64,000 nucleotides of DNA from Aulostomus chinensis (lineage: Eukaryota > Chordata > Actinopteri > Syngnathiformes > Aulostomidae): the NCBI GenBank assembly GCA_037954235.1, contig JBBMOA010000008.1, positions 1,600,001 to 1,664,000 on the forward strand. Reading direction: 5' to 3'. The notes under the pieces are model-generated. The model saw only the letters and a list, made by a program, of their open reading frames with translations. It did no database searches and was not told where the DNA came from. Shown in pieces: positions 48,049-60,523 of the stretch (the stretch's first letter is position 1; the number at the start of each line of letters is the position of its first letter). The translations under genes were made by a program, and so were the position numbers.

Positions 48049-51000
48049 TCAAGTTCTCATTGTGAAGAACAGAACAAGCAGGCACAACCACAGTGGTGGT
48101 GCAAGACTCAGCGAGGGAGAGCCGGTAGAGCGCACGATGGAGTGGTAGCACTTGCCCACATTGCCAACTCCATCAACAGCTATGAACTCGACAATGGGTG
48201 AGCAGCAGGAAGCGTTGTAGCTGGTCTGGATGATGGTGGCGTTCAGAGGGGTGTATGAGAAGGTTCCGTCCCCCTGGCGCAGGGAAATGCTTTCTATACC
48301 GGTGCCGTTTCCATCGGTGAGGTTGGCAGAGAGCTCCCAGTGGACAGATGCACACTTGGACACATCTCGGGGGCAACTATCATCCAGCACGCTCACCACC
48401 TCCCACACAGGTGGAGTGAAATCTGTAATCTTAACAGAACAGAAGATTTAGACATGAGTCATGAAGCGCAACATGTCAGTGTGGATCTGTACAAAATTAC
48501 CTTTTTAACAACAGAGAGTCTCAGAACAACATAGTTGGAGTCAGCACCACTAGACGCGGACTTGGCATCCATAGTCAGAGTGACATCAGTGCCTGATAGT
48601 GTGCTCTCAGGTGGAGTGATGGTCAAAGTGGCATTGGAGTATTGTCCAGATGTCAAATGGAGGCTGTCAAGAACATCAAGAATCACACAGTTTGTGCTTG
48701 GATTGATAAGGAAGTGTAAGGAAGGAGGTGGCTGCCTCCCCTCACCTGTCGGGGAACAACATGGGGAATTTCCTGTCATTTCTGGCACTGATTGTGCACA
48801 AACCACTCGGGCCATGGGTCATAACACTGAAGGGGAGCTCGAAGGGAATCCCAGGCTCTGCACTGCTGTCCACCACAGCCTTGTGTAAAAACAGAAAAGA
48901 AGAATAGAACAAAGGATTTCTCCGTTCAGTGTGTTCTGCAAAAGCACTGATGTGATACAGAAAGAGGTAACTGAAGCCAAAGAGCCCCAGATGCAGCCAG
49001 CAGACCTGGATGTTCACGTTGGAGACAGACATCTGGGTGGTGGACTGCCTCTGAAATTCACTCTTTGACACTTCGTCAGTTCCTTCCAGGAGGACCACAA
49101 ACTCCCCCGAAGGGACGGCATCAACAGTCACCAGGATGTTTCCGTCACCCATGTCAGTTGTAGTTCCATTGCTAACAGCGTTAGCATCGGATACGGTTAC
49201 CAAGCCAACAGCCCTAACAGTGATGGAGGAAGGACCTTTTTGACCCATAACAGAGACCATCAGGGTGGCCAGCTGGCCTGGGTTTCCAGGGCAGAAGCAG
49301 AAAGAGGCACGATAGGTTGATGTTAGAATTAAAAAGATATTTTCATAATCACATGAACAGTCAGCATTATTGACTCGTGGAGGCGTGTGGTGGGAGGATA
49401 CCTTGATGTGTACATCATTATTATTAGTTGAAATACGCCATCAAAGTGTGACTATATAATTCTTAAGTCTTCTAAAGCCAGAATGCATCTATTATGTGTG
49501 AATGAAAAACCAAAATGATCAAAGTTAATGGCCTTGAAGTGACACGTCACTCAGAAAACTGTATTTTGCCTCTCAAGCACTCACTAAGCTCATACAGATG
49601 TTTCTCTCTCCTGCAGTTCTTCTTGGTGACTCCAGGGTGCAGGAGACTCAGCCACGTCTATTGAGCTTGCAGCTAATGAGGACTGATGGCAACATCAGAA
49701 CAGCCTGAGATACCAAAACTCAGAGCTGAGCTAAATTTATAATCACAGCTTTTATCTGATCAAATAATGGCTGGCTGATGTGATCACGGTGCTGTGGCTG
49801 CAGGAGAAGCACAGTTCAGTGTCTGCCTGAGCTAAATAACAGGGTCGTTCTGATCTTCTAACCGAGTCAGCAAAGCGCTTGTGGTGATGATATTTTCCCC
49901 CCACTAGATGATGCTGTTGTATGAAATACTGACAACTGTGACTGGAAAAGTGTTAACAGAAACATTGCTTCAGTGTTTTATGCCCCAAAAAAGCTTCTTT
50001 AAAAAGCCCCCCCCCCCCCCCCCCCCAAAAAAAGATGTTGTGTGCCTATCAATGATTAGCTTCTATGCTCTGTGTTGGTATTTTGTGCAGTTGGTCATGA
50101 ACTGCACCTGCGTGGGGACGTCCAGTGAGTACTGCATAACCGGGATGAGGTCCTGCAAACTTCTCCACAAAGTCATAGATAAAGGTAATAGTACTTTGGC
50201 CTGAAACACACAACCACAGACCAACAATAAACACACATACGTGACACAGGAAAAACTGGTCCAACTGTGTAATGCATGACTGAAAGCATGGGACACAAAA
50301 CAGTGGGGACAAATGTCACAGTCTGGGTCTCCTGCAGGTGCATGGTGGAACTGGACAGCTCTGTGGTAAGGGAGGGCATTGTGTCATCGTTAAATGTGGG
50401 GAGCGTCTGACCTGTCACTTTAAGTGTGTAAGGCTGGTTGGAGTTGATGTTAATCTGCCATTTTCCCATCTGTGTGTCAGCATGGAGTCGGATTCTCCTC
50501 AGGTTGCCCACAGTCTGAACGACTCCCAGTTCTCCACTCACCTCAGAATGTGTCTGGTTCCTACCTGGAAGTTTCAAGAATGAACCAATAAAGTTTTATC
50601 ATGATAGCGAGAAAGACGCACTCTAAAGTGCTTTCAGGATGGCGTGTTTACCTGTAGGGTCGGTCAGTTTAAAAGTCAGCGACGGCGCTCCCGTAATGTA
50701 GATGGTGACATTTGTCAGAGATCGTTCCACTATGAAGGGGAAGGTCTCCTGTTTGCCAGGGTTCCTCGCTCGCTGAATAACTGTCACCTGAGGTAGAGGA
50801 GTAAAATGGCTGAGGCCCCCTCTGGTACCGCGCAGCTATTCAGGCCTGTTACAGGCCTCAGGTGGAAGATGAATCAGAACTTCAGTCTCACCAAAGCTGA
50901 AGTCGAGGTATCCAGGATGACATCTGTGGCCTCAGGCAACTGGCTCTTGGACACCTGGATGGCCTGTCCACCAGAGGCCAGGGCCAGGTCCTTGTAGTCA

Positions 51001-53744
51001 TTAAAGGAACCACCAGCACTGAGGGAGCGACGGCGCCTCCCACCGCTTCCGGTCATAAAGAACGACACCTGTGAGATTGAGTCAATGTAGAGGTCAACAA
51101 CACAGCCTCGCCAGTTCCACTGACTGAGACTGTAACTTAACATTTGGCTCAACAGGAGTCAGTACTTACTGTCGACTTGGTGCTTCTGATGAGGGCCACG
51201 ATCGTGTCCTTGAGGTGGATGTCTTTGGCTGTAGCATCCGTGAAAACATAAATGTGGGAGGAGCTAGGGGCGCCAGTGAGAGCCAGCTGGAGGCACAGAA
51301 AAATAAACACCATTCTGAATCATCACATTGTTTGCAGGATCCATCCAGCATGCAGCGAGACATTTACACTTTCTCAACTTCCTTTGCCACAAAGTGAGCT
51401 GAAGTACCTGAAGTCCTGATAAACACAACTCAGGAAAATCGCCACCTCCCGTCGCGGTGATTTTAGAGATTTCTCCTTTCATCTTTTCAGCATCGGTTGT
51501 CCTGATCATAGGTCCAAAATCTACATAAGAAAGTACAAAAAGGGTAAATCACTTCTCAAGATTCACTGGTGATCCCCAATCATTTGGTCTGATCTTTACT
51601 TGTGCAAGCTTTTTGAAGTGTATCAATTAAGTCCAACAGTACCACGCTCTGTTATACAGACAGGAAACTTCACTTTTCACTTGACCCAAAAACAGCCCTT
51701 GTCTTTGGATATTTAGAGGCCCACTAGAGGGCGCTCACAGTGAGAAACTCAGTGAAGTATTAGAGGAGACTTCTTACCGGGGTCATTGAAGGGCACCAGG
51801 ATGTACTCTGATGGTTCGTCCTGAGTTCCTTTTTTGCTGTCAATGATTTGGTAAACGACGGTCCGGGCTTGTTCAATGTCGTCTGACATACTGCCGGTGG
51901 TGTCAATGACAAAACAAACAACAGAAGAGCGGGCGATCCCCATCATTCTGTCAAAGAAGACGGACAAGTTCAAGTTAACAGGCTTCTCTGGATTTGCTGG
52001 ATTCATTATGCATGAGAAGGGTTTTCACCTCAGGAAGTCATTGTCCCCAGCAGCCAGCCGGATGTCCTCCAGCAGCTGGAGGCTGGCGGCTGTGGCTACG
52101 CTTACAGCGACTTTGTGGAAGGCCAGATTTCCTGCGTGAGGCTCGTCTTTGCTGATGCCCCCGCGAGGAAATGCAGAGCTGCTCAGGTCACCTGCACCTC
52201 CATGGCTACATTTACCTGTAGAATTGGGACATGGTTCAAACTGTTGTAGTAGTGGACAGGAGTGGACATGTTCTATACTGTGGACATCATTGAAACCAAC
52301 ACTACTGAGTGATCATCTCCATGGTTACTAACAGCCAATGGGATTCTTCCATGTGATTTTGGATGGAGAGCTTCATGCGGCCTCTGTTGGTCCGAGTCTT
52401 GTGTCGAAGGTCAGCAGTCTTAACTGTGGATAATGTGGTTGAAGAGGGTGGGCTGTGGGTTTGGCACTGGTACCTTCGGGCTTGGCAGCAGAAAAGATCC
52501 CGATGTAACCGGACGTGAGTTTCTTCTCTCTCAGGATGTTGGGGAGGATTTGATTAGGACATGAGCCGCTGGCACAGTCTGCGCAGGTGGCAGTGCTGAC
52601 ATCTGCATGAGCACAGGTAAGCTGCAGACTTCAGTCTCAACATACTCTGGCCTTTGCTCGATAGATATGCTGACCACATTTACCCAATACACGCGTCTAT
52701 ATTAAGTTATTTTACCCAACCCATCATTTAGAGATAAAACAGAACACACACACAACACACACCTGCCAGGTTTTCCAGAGGAAGGTCAGGGCGGATGAGG
52801 GCGCTGTATGGCTCTGTGTATCCCAGCTCCACCCAGTTACTGTGGCTGTAAAAGTCCTAATGTAACATACAAACACATACTTCAGTTCTCTACATCCTCT
52901 GCCCTCTCTCTCTGGCTTCGTTCTCTCTTTTGGGACCATCTCTTTCACCTGAAGAGTGTGAAGAACTCGGCCCAGTGTTTCCCTGGCAGCCTGGAAGTTC
53001 TCGTTGCGAATGTTAGCCTTAATGGACGCTACGCCCTCCATGATTAGGGTCCGTCCCTCCACAAAAGCTTCAGAATTGAAGTGATGTGGAGCACTGAGAG
53101 AATGTGGCACAGAGATTTCCTCCATCAGTGTGAAAGCATTCATATTTAGCTTTAGTGATGATTTTATTCAGCTTATCACCTTGTATGTCCTTCACCCACC
53201 TGTTGACAAAGTCACGGTCTACCAGGCCATTCTGGACGTAGATCTCTTGAAGGGCAGAGTGAAACTTAGCGCCTGACACCTCTCCTGTGGCTGTTGGGCC
53301 AAGACAGGCCCGGACCAACTCTTCAGGAGATGAACCCTGCAGCCAGAGGGAATTGACTGGGTGTCACCGCGACCGAGCAAGAAGCATGGCGATGAGTAGC
53401 GTGAGCAACAATGAATGAATGCTGTAAATGAGCATGTGTGTCTCGCGTGTGTCTTTCTCCTCCCGCCATTGCTTCACGCTCAAGGCTGAGTCCAAAGTGT
53501 GTGAGGGTGTGTCCCGGTAGCTGCTGCGTGCGCTTTTCTTATCTTTCACCCTACCGTGGGTTTGAACTCATGACCCGCAGCATCAGCCACTGCCCGACAT
53601 GTGTCCGACACTTTCTGTAACAGAGCCGTTCCCGTAATGCTGACATGAGAGGAAGACCCACCCCCGATAGGGACAAAGGCCACAGTGGGCTCTGATAGGA
53701 TGAAGGCCAGCAGGACTAAACCCAGACCTGACGTCATGATCAGC
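48049..53744 (-). CDS. vwa7: von Willebrand factor A domain-containing protein 7-like
   Basis: Seventeen coding exons join in phase to about 927 residues (human VWA7 is about 890): 53555-53744 (ATG at 53737), 53200-53336, 52949-53093, 52763-52856, 52474-52602, 52029-52215, 51778-51947, 51408-51520, 51170-51286, 50892-51068, 50652-50787, 50412-50564, 50108-50200, 49006-49277, 48746-48879, 48501-48663, 48049-48429. Order: signal peptide; helical N-terminal domain with LHTLQDFYSHSNWVELG; Cys-rich CADCASGSCP and GKCSHGG; VWA domain from exon 7 with MIDAS DTTGSMSDD and FTDATAKD; Ig-like beta regions; hydrophobic C-terminus (membrane or GPI anchor). The DFYSHSNWVELG, GKCSHGG and GPHPGY motifs match VWA7, named for the human MHC class III gene. 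Exon 10 has a RRRRS furin-type site. Biological role is poorly known. Confidence 0.9.
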
Positions 53745-54263
53745 CTGCAGAGAGAAGAGCATAGTCATCGCGGATGGTTCCGAGGGTTCCACTGGACTTG
53801 CCATGTTCCTACTGCCAAACGATTCTGGAGGAGATCCCGGAAAACACGTGACAGTCCCATTATGAGGAATGTGAGGAGAGAGGGATTCATCAGGCTGAAC
53901 CTGAAGTTGTCAGAAATCTGAATTTCTGTTTCAGAACCAGCCAAGCTGTGCCACCAGGTATATTTGAGAACATTTGATATCACTTATTTCCTTTTGACAC
54001 ACAATTTTCCATAGACGTGGTGTACAGTAAATGTACACATACTGATTAACAGACTGCCTTCGCCCTCAACAATAATAGGATTTCAGTATTGTTCATTCAC
54101 TGTCACGGATTTTATAGTTGACGGCAGTTTTTGTTCTTAAAACGTTTTAGTTTAAAGTTCATTTTCTCAAGAAGTTAACAAAAAGTCAGATGGGATGAAA
54201 TAAAATGCAACAGTTCTTTGTAATTTCAAAAATAAACAACTACACATTGAAATACATCCATAC

Positions 54264-54320
54264 CTTGAAGGTGTGTGTAAACTCTGACGGCTCCAGTGAT
54301 GGTGAGGAAGTGTGTGTGCA
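54264..54320 (-). other. vwa7: Probable 5' untranslated exon of the vwa7-like gene
   Basis: A good donor (CAAG then GTATGG, boundary at 54264) and an acceptor CTCTGCAG before 53744 define a 519-bp intron upstream of the ATG. The right edge is set only by distance from the TATA box and is approximate. Confidence 0.5.
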
Positions 54321-54343
54321 ACCTCACCAGCCCCCGATACTTA

Positions 54344-54350
54344 ATTTATA
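54344..54350 (-). promoter_or_regulatory. vwa7: TATA box of the vwa7-like gene
   Basis: TATAAAT on the minus strand, about 30 bp upstream of the presumed start near 54318. It stands in the expected spacing to the untranslated exon. This contrasts with the TATA-less zinc-finger promoters. Confidence 0.5.
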
Positions 54351-55337
54351 GTCTAACGATATGATAGAGGGTGGAGACTAACATGGAAATGCGCGTGTGT
54401 GTGTGTTTGCTTGCTAAAACCATAAATGTGATGTAATGCCACCATCACACCTTGAAAAATACACCCATACATGGCAGCTTGAAAGTATCTCACTGCTCAC
54501 AGAGGAAAAAGCAAAGTAAAACGGCGGCTCGACGTTTGATAGATTACAGCACCATCGAATTGACTGCAGCTCCTGAGTGAAAGAATCTTCAGCAGGAAAC
54601 AGAAGGTTAGCAGCACGTTTCCCATGGCGCAGGTGCGCACCTCTCACTCAGCTGAGCGCACTGTCTTTGTGTGCTGTGAATGCGTGTTTGTGTGTCTGCG
54701 TGTCGGTGGTGGTGATAAGAATTCCCTTCACGTGAGTGGAAGACATTTCTACGTGTGAAATATTTCCATCTTCAATATGTTTGATGAATTTGAATGTGAC
54801 GCGGTCACTCAGGCCTGACCCAGGACACGCGGGACGGCGCGCATCACTGCGCTGCACGTCCTGAGGTCACAGTCCGTTCTCTCACACGTTCTCATTTTCA
54901 AGTACATATCATTTACATGAATGTTCTCTTTGTCTGAGTTCCTGTGATTGCATTTCTTTGTTTAAATTTCCTGATCATTTCACCATAAACTCAACTATCA
55001 CCTGCAGACAGTCTCTTGACAAATAAATTTTATAAGCGTTTTTATTACAAAGATAAGGGACACTGGGTCTTGAGTTCAGCCAGGAGTCAGCTGATCTCAC
55101 TCGAGTTGGTTAAAAATGTAAAATAACATCCGTGACCAGAGGGACGAGCACCGACTCCTCCGTTTGTTCAGAACCATGCTCAGCGTTACCTTTTATCACT
55201 CCTGTAATCTGATCAAACTGCATCCATTGAGGCTTTTCTTTTGTAATCTTCTGGGAAGTGCAGTCAGTGTCCTGACAGCACTTCCTCAGAACCTTCCCAG
55301 AAAAACCTGTGCCCTGCTCTAAAAATCATTTGCACAC
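54351..55337. other. Gene-free stretch upstream of the vwa7-like gene
   Basis: Presumed promoter-proximal DNA followed by intergenic sequence. No exon or named repeat seen. Confidence 0.5.
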
Positions 55338-56480
55338 GTACACAGTAAAAGATAAAAAAGTTGGGCCAACTCACAATTTTAAGGCAACAAACTTCAGTAA
55401 ACTTTTAAGTTAGACAAACATAAACTTGTAAGTTGTGTTCAACTCTTTAGTTCGTTGGCCTAACTTGTAATTTTATATTGTATTAACTTTCAGTTCAATT
55501 CAGTTGCCCTTACTACTACTACTACTACTACTAATAATAATCATAATAATGATATAACAATAATACAAGTTTGAGTCCTAAATATGTGAATTAAAACTGC
55601 ACTGCAACAGTTACTGTAGGGCCAATACCTCTGATAAATAATGTAAACATGCACAAAGTACATTACATTCAAACCTTTTTTTATTGTGAAACAACTTCTC
55701 AGGAGGAGAAATGAGATTCGCAATCAGGGTCGTGTTTCAAACCTCGGCCGGCTTGGCTAACTCGCTCCACCGTCTCGCTAACTTTCCTTGGAAAAAGAAA
55801 AAGAAAAAAGAATTGAGGAAAAACACACGCGCGCGCACGACGCGTGAGCGGCTGTCCACGTGCGACACGCCCCCCCGTCGGACGTCGGGACCGCGGGAAA
55901 CACTAATAAAAGTTTTTCTTACAGATGCATTTGAGCTAAAATGTACATCTCAAATCATTGTTTTGCACCCCTGCCTCACCCCTGCCTCTCCGTCATGCTA
56001 GCTGCTACATGCTAAGGGTGTGTCTGCACTGGGGAGAGACTGTGGCTTCCCCAAAAGAATAAAAGTCTCTTTAACTGTTGATAGTGCCTCCTAAACTAAA
56101 CCTAAATTAATTCATCACACCATAAATAGTGACACCCTTTGATAAGTTACCTGCTAAAGCTGAGTGCATTGAGCTCCATTCTGGAAAAGGTGAAGAATGA
56201 GGAAGTGGGCGGAGTTCTTCAATTCGCCCAAATCAGGAAGTTGACATTGGCGCTTCCACAACAAGAACTGGTGACTTAGCACAACTTTTGCACCTTCTAT
56301 CGACTCCAAACTGAAACATGTCAGTTTGTCCAACTCACCAAGTTACTCTGCAACACACAACGAGCGAGGCTTGCTGGTCTCACTGAAATTACTGCCTCCA
56401 TGTTAAGAATTAAGAATTTAAAGTTTTATCAACTTAAAATGCATTTTTAGCCCAAAAATAAAAGTTGGGCTTTTTACAGT
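55338..56480. mobile_element. Non-autonomous element with short inverted ends
   Basis: The left end (TACACAGTAAAA, then AAGTTGGGCCAAC) and the right end (AAAGTTGGGC, then TTTTTACAGTGTA) are imperfect inverted copies. The left part is rich in AACTTGTAAGTT-like motifs, and a (CTA)n run stands at about 55511-55532. There is no transposase frame. Ends with CACTGTAAAAA and a GTTGGG motif recur in fish genomes; class not settled. About 1.1 kb long if both ends belong together. Confidence 0.45.
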
Positions 56481-56644
56481 GTATCTGCTCCCCGTGCATC
56501 CTCAGGTCAGAAGAGCTGCTGGTGGAGAGAGCAACTGCAGGCTGGGGAAGGGAGGGGTTTCAAAAGAAGAGATTAGATAACCCATGACTCAAGACTGGTG
56601 CTGAGGGTCACGTTGCCCTTTGGTCGTGGCTGAGGAGCACGAGC

Positions 56645-56742
56645 TGGACTGGGTTCTACTGTGTGGATGGACTGGGTTCTACTGTGTGGATGGACTGGGT
56701 TCTACTGTGTGGATGGACTGGGTTCTACTGTGTGGATGGACT
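56645..56742. repeat. 23-bp minisatellite, four copies
   Basis: The unit GGATGGACTGGGTTCTACTGTGT is repeated four times with no differences. It decays at the right edge into GGATGGACTCAGCTCG. Confidence 0.97.
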
Positions 56743-58161
56743 CAGCTCGAAGGTCAGTGAACAACAAAACTGTGCGCAAATGTCGGTTTCCGATCTCCTC
56801 TGGTCGTCTGCTGTAATCCAGGTCTTCCTAATCCAGTTGTATGATCAGTAATCCACCAAGACTGGAGGTCAGAGCAAACACCTAACATTGCCAGTTTGAC
56901 TTTCACTGCTTGTGCCGACCTGAATTGTTCTGATTTCAAATTAAATGTGTAGACTGCTGATCGTAGGGCTGCATGAAGAGGACCTGGGGTCTGTCCCAGA
57001 CAGCGGGTTTAGTCAGCCTGAGATGAAGGAAACTCTGTGAGTTTTCAGTTCCAGAAAGAGCGATGACTTAAAGTCTGGGTCTGTTACTATGGTAACTGAA
57101 CCCACCCTGCTGGCTGGCAGTTAAATTAAAGAAACTCTGAGTTTATCTGTGTCTCCTCCCTCCTGCTGAGCTCCGAAATCCTGTGGATCTTGAAGCGGAG
57201 TTAATCAGCGTAGCCTTGCATTGGGAGAGAGAGTTTCGACCACAGGTCCGATATGTCGTCATTGCCAGATGAATGTTTCATTGTGTGGCACCGTTTCTCA
57301 TCTCACTCCATCAACTATCTCAAGTTCTCCAGCCGTACATGAGCAGTGTCACACACCGCGGACGTGCTGGCGATGCCGAGCATTTGGGGAAGCGCAGTCC
57401 GTAGAGGTGAGGAGACGCTGGCTCCGCATGTTCGCAGTGTTCCTGAGGCACAAACCCGTCAGACAAGAGGAAGAGGAATTCCTCAGGACTGCAGGTGAGT
57501 GACGTAGCAACCATTCTGTTGAAGTTAACAGCGACATTTTATATTCTACTCTCTTTGTGACGTCCTGCTGTAACCTCTGACTTGCATCAGGGTGTAGTTT
57601 GTAGGGCTTCCTAATGTGACGCAGCGGAGATGACACGCGTTCCCTTCGCTGCTCCTCCTCTAAAGGAAGGAGGCGTAAAAAGGAAGTCACCACAGCGTGA
57701 ATGAGCAGGGCTGCATCCGAATCGCCAAGTACCAACCTACGTCCTCCTGCTACGTCCTACCGCTACAGCCTATTCCTACAACCTAAACACAGCGGCACCA
57801 TTCGGACATCCTAGAAGGTTGGTGGTGAAGCACGACCTCTGCTGGCAGAGCACAGACACCGCAAATAGGTAGACAGCACCAACGAAAGCCCCACCTGCTG
57901 GCCTGACTGTGGTACTGCACTCCACTCTGAGCACCTTTCACTCATTCTCTATCATTAAGCACATGAACGCACCTTTAGTCAACAACGACTATAAATGTTG
58001 GTGTTCATCAGAATGGGAGACTGTTGGTGGCGCAAACTTGGCTTGCGGGTCCACAAGTTTTAGGGGATGAAGAAGAAGTCCGCGGTGCATTGTGGGCCAT
58101 GGGTTGCCATGGGAAACCTGGGAACATGTAGTACGTGGAGTTCCATCTTGTGACACAAGAG
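56743..58161. other. Gene-free stretch
   Basis: No exon can be supported. The segments near 57705 (GGGCTGCATCCGAATCGCC) and 58090 (GCATTGTGGGCCATGGG) look like parts of old DNA-transposon derivatives common in fish, but no paired ends were found. Confidence 0.4.
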
Positions 58162-59206
58162 TCATAGTTCATCCATCTTCATTTGGAGCTGTGTTTCCTT
58201 CAGTTTTTGTGCAGCCACTGTGCTTCGGTGAAAGTATTCCACAGCCTCTTTAACTTTATCGCTGGTAGATTGTGGACCTTTCAGGGCATCTCTGACCACA
58301 AGATTAATGGTATGCGCCAGGCATGGAAGGTGGCTCCATCCTGTTATTTGAATAGCCTTAGTAATGTTTGCAGCATTGTCAGTTAAGCAGCACTCCACTT
58401 TCTTCTCAATCCTTCTTCTCTGCTGCAACACTACGAAGCTTTTCTGCCAGGTTGTCTGCTGTGTGCCGCTCATTGAATTCAAAACAGTCCAGTAGGCAGG
58501 AGGACATGTGGAAATCTTCAGTAAAGTGACATGTTACAGACATGAATGAGGTCGTAACCCTTGACGGCCAACAATCCGTTGTTAGGCACACTGCTGACAC
58601 TCTTCTCCTAAGTGATGCTACTTCTCTCTCATGCATTTCAGACACTCTCTGGGTTCGTACCTTCCTACATGGAGGAATATAGGAGGGGTTGAGAGCATAG
58701 CAGAAGTTTTTGAATCCTCTGTCTTCCACAATCTTAAATGTCTGGAAGTCAGTGGCTTTCATCTGTGCCAGCGCTTCATCTATCTTCTCCTGTCTCAATG
58801 GAGTCAAGACAGGAGCTGTAAAGTACTGACTGAGAGATGTCTGCTTTTTTTTGTGGTAGCAGCAGCAGCAAGTGGCTGGTCAGGCAAAGATGTGGGCCCA
58901 GTGGTATCAGAGGCTGCTGTAGCTGTGGCTAGAATGATAGTAGCACTGGTATGACGTCTAGCACCACCTGATGTGGAGGCAGAAGAAGCACTGGCACGTT
59001 CAGAGACTTGATTGTCATGAGTCATCAGGCTCTGTTCTCACCTCTGCCACTTTGATGGTTGGATGTTGCGTTTTCAGGTATCTGTGCAGATTGTTTGTGG
59101 AGCCTGACTTAAAAGAAATATTGTTTTGGCAAATATTACATTTAGCCTTTCTGTCTGCCACTAAAGAAAAGTGCACCCAAATGCCGCTTCGTTTCCTTGA
59201 GCTCAT
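58162..59206 (-). pseudogene. Broken hAT transposase (ZBED-like)
   Basis: Minus-strand pieces in order: a BED-type zinc finger from ATG at 59206 (MSSRKRSGIWVHF, CNIC, then HRYLKTQH); a frame broken by a stop near 59015; a Ser/Ala/Thr-rich linker; then the hAT catalytic region (LTTDCWPSRVTTSFMSVTCH; VECCLTDNAANI; LPCLAHTINLVV). Frame changes occur at an A-run near 58845 and near 58430. The frame stops at 58162 and the C-terminal dimerisation part is missing. It is a decayed, 3'-truncated copy. The right flank to about 59520 is probably its terminal non-coding region. Confidence 0.85.
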
Positions 59207-59966
59207 TTTGTCGACGGCGACGGTCTGACTCTCCTCCTCCTCCTCACTAAAACCGCTCGCTGCTGCTGCTGTTTTTTTTTGTTTTTGTTTTTTTACTGGG
59301 GCACTCACGTGAAGGCAGCACAATGCGGAGTGATGCTATTTGCATATCCAATAAGCACCGCGCAGCTTGGCTGCGCTCCTCCCCATGTAACTGGGGAGAA
59401 ATAAAAAGTAAAAAGAAAGAAAAAAAGAACGGTTCCCAGCTGCGACTCGGTTCCCATCGTTCAGGTTAAAGACCCGTTCAAAAGAGCCGGTTCGTTGTGA
59501 ACGTCACAGCACCATGCCTCACAATAACTGACACCACACATCACAACACACTACAGCTAACACATCTCAATGTCTGCAGGGTCAGGATCATGTGATGCAG
59601 CATCATCATCACCAGTGTTGAGGCCCAGGGGCCCAACTTTGAGCGCGACTCCCAGGTCTGTCCTGAGTGCTCCTGAGCAACAGGTCTGCTTGTGGGAGGT
59701 AAAGCTTTGTTCAAACATCCCTGTCTCTGTATTTTAAAGCTCAAATGTTTCCACCATAGAATTACAGGAGACTTCGATGGCTCCCTGCTGGGTGACAGAG
59801 GGAACCCACGCCTGCCCTACTGGTGACCCCTGACCCTGACCCGGAGCCGGGCCCCAGCAGCAGTTCAATGTGGTCCACTGCAGGATTAGAGCAGCTGAAA
59901 TGACAACAGTTGTGCTAAAAGCCTGGTTCCAGAGCCTGTAATCGTGGACATCATGGACCCGCTCTT

Positions 59967-60523
59967 CAGGAGTTTGTAGAGTGGTGTGACAGCTCCAAAC
60001 TAGAACTGAACGTCAGCAAGACCAAAGAGATGGTGGTGACCTTCTCCAGCAAGCAGAGGGATCTGGCTTCTGCGGTCATCACCACCATCCACGGGAAGCC
60101 AGTGGAGGTGGTCGAGGAGTCCAAATACCTGGGCACAATCTTTGACAACCTCCTGGACTTTTCTGCCAACACAGAGGAGATTCTCAGGAGGTGTCGCCAA
60201 CGACTGTTCCTCCTCAGGAAACTCAATTCCTTTGGAGTCAGCGCGCCCATAATGATGACTTTCTACTACGCCTTTGTGGAAAGCATCATCACATCCTCCA
60301 TAACCTGCTGGTTCCACTCCCTCAGCCTCCAGAACCGGAACAGACTGCAGCGCACTGCATCAGTGTGCTCCAAAATCATCGGCCTGCCTGTCAGAACTCT
60401 TTCACACGTTTACAGCCAACAGGTCCTGAGACAGGCATGCTGCTCAGTTGTACCGTACTTTAATTGCCCCTCGGGGATAAATAAAGTCATCTGAATCTGA
60501 ATCTGAATCTGAATCTGAATCTG
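59967..60523 (+). mobile_element. 3' end of an L2/CR1-type LINE
   Basis: The frame 59967 to about 60490 encodes the end of a LINE reverse transcriptase (EFVEWCDSSKLELNVSKTKE, then SKYLGTIFDNLLDF and TFYYAFVESIITSSITCWF). It then passes into CCCCTCGGGGATAAATAAAG and a tandem CTGAAT tail (60493-60523), the usual 3' end of teleost L2-type elements. The 5' part is missing, as is usual for LINE copies. The frame is unbroken over its length, so the copy is fairly young. Confidence 0.85.

Noticed and set aside
53070..53318. Read-through of vwa7-like exon 2 past 53200 (donor at 53180)
   Set aside because: That donor gives phase 1 and no acceptor fits; CAG-GTGGGT at 53200 gives phase 2 and joins the CTCTCAG acceptor at 53093 in frame.
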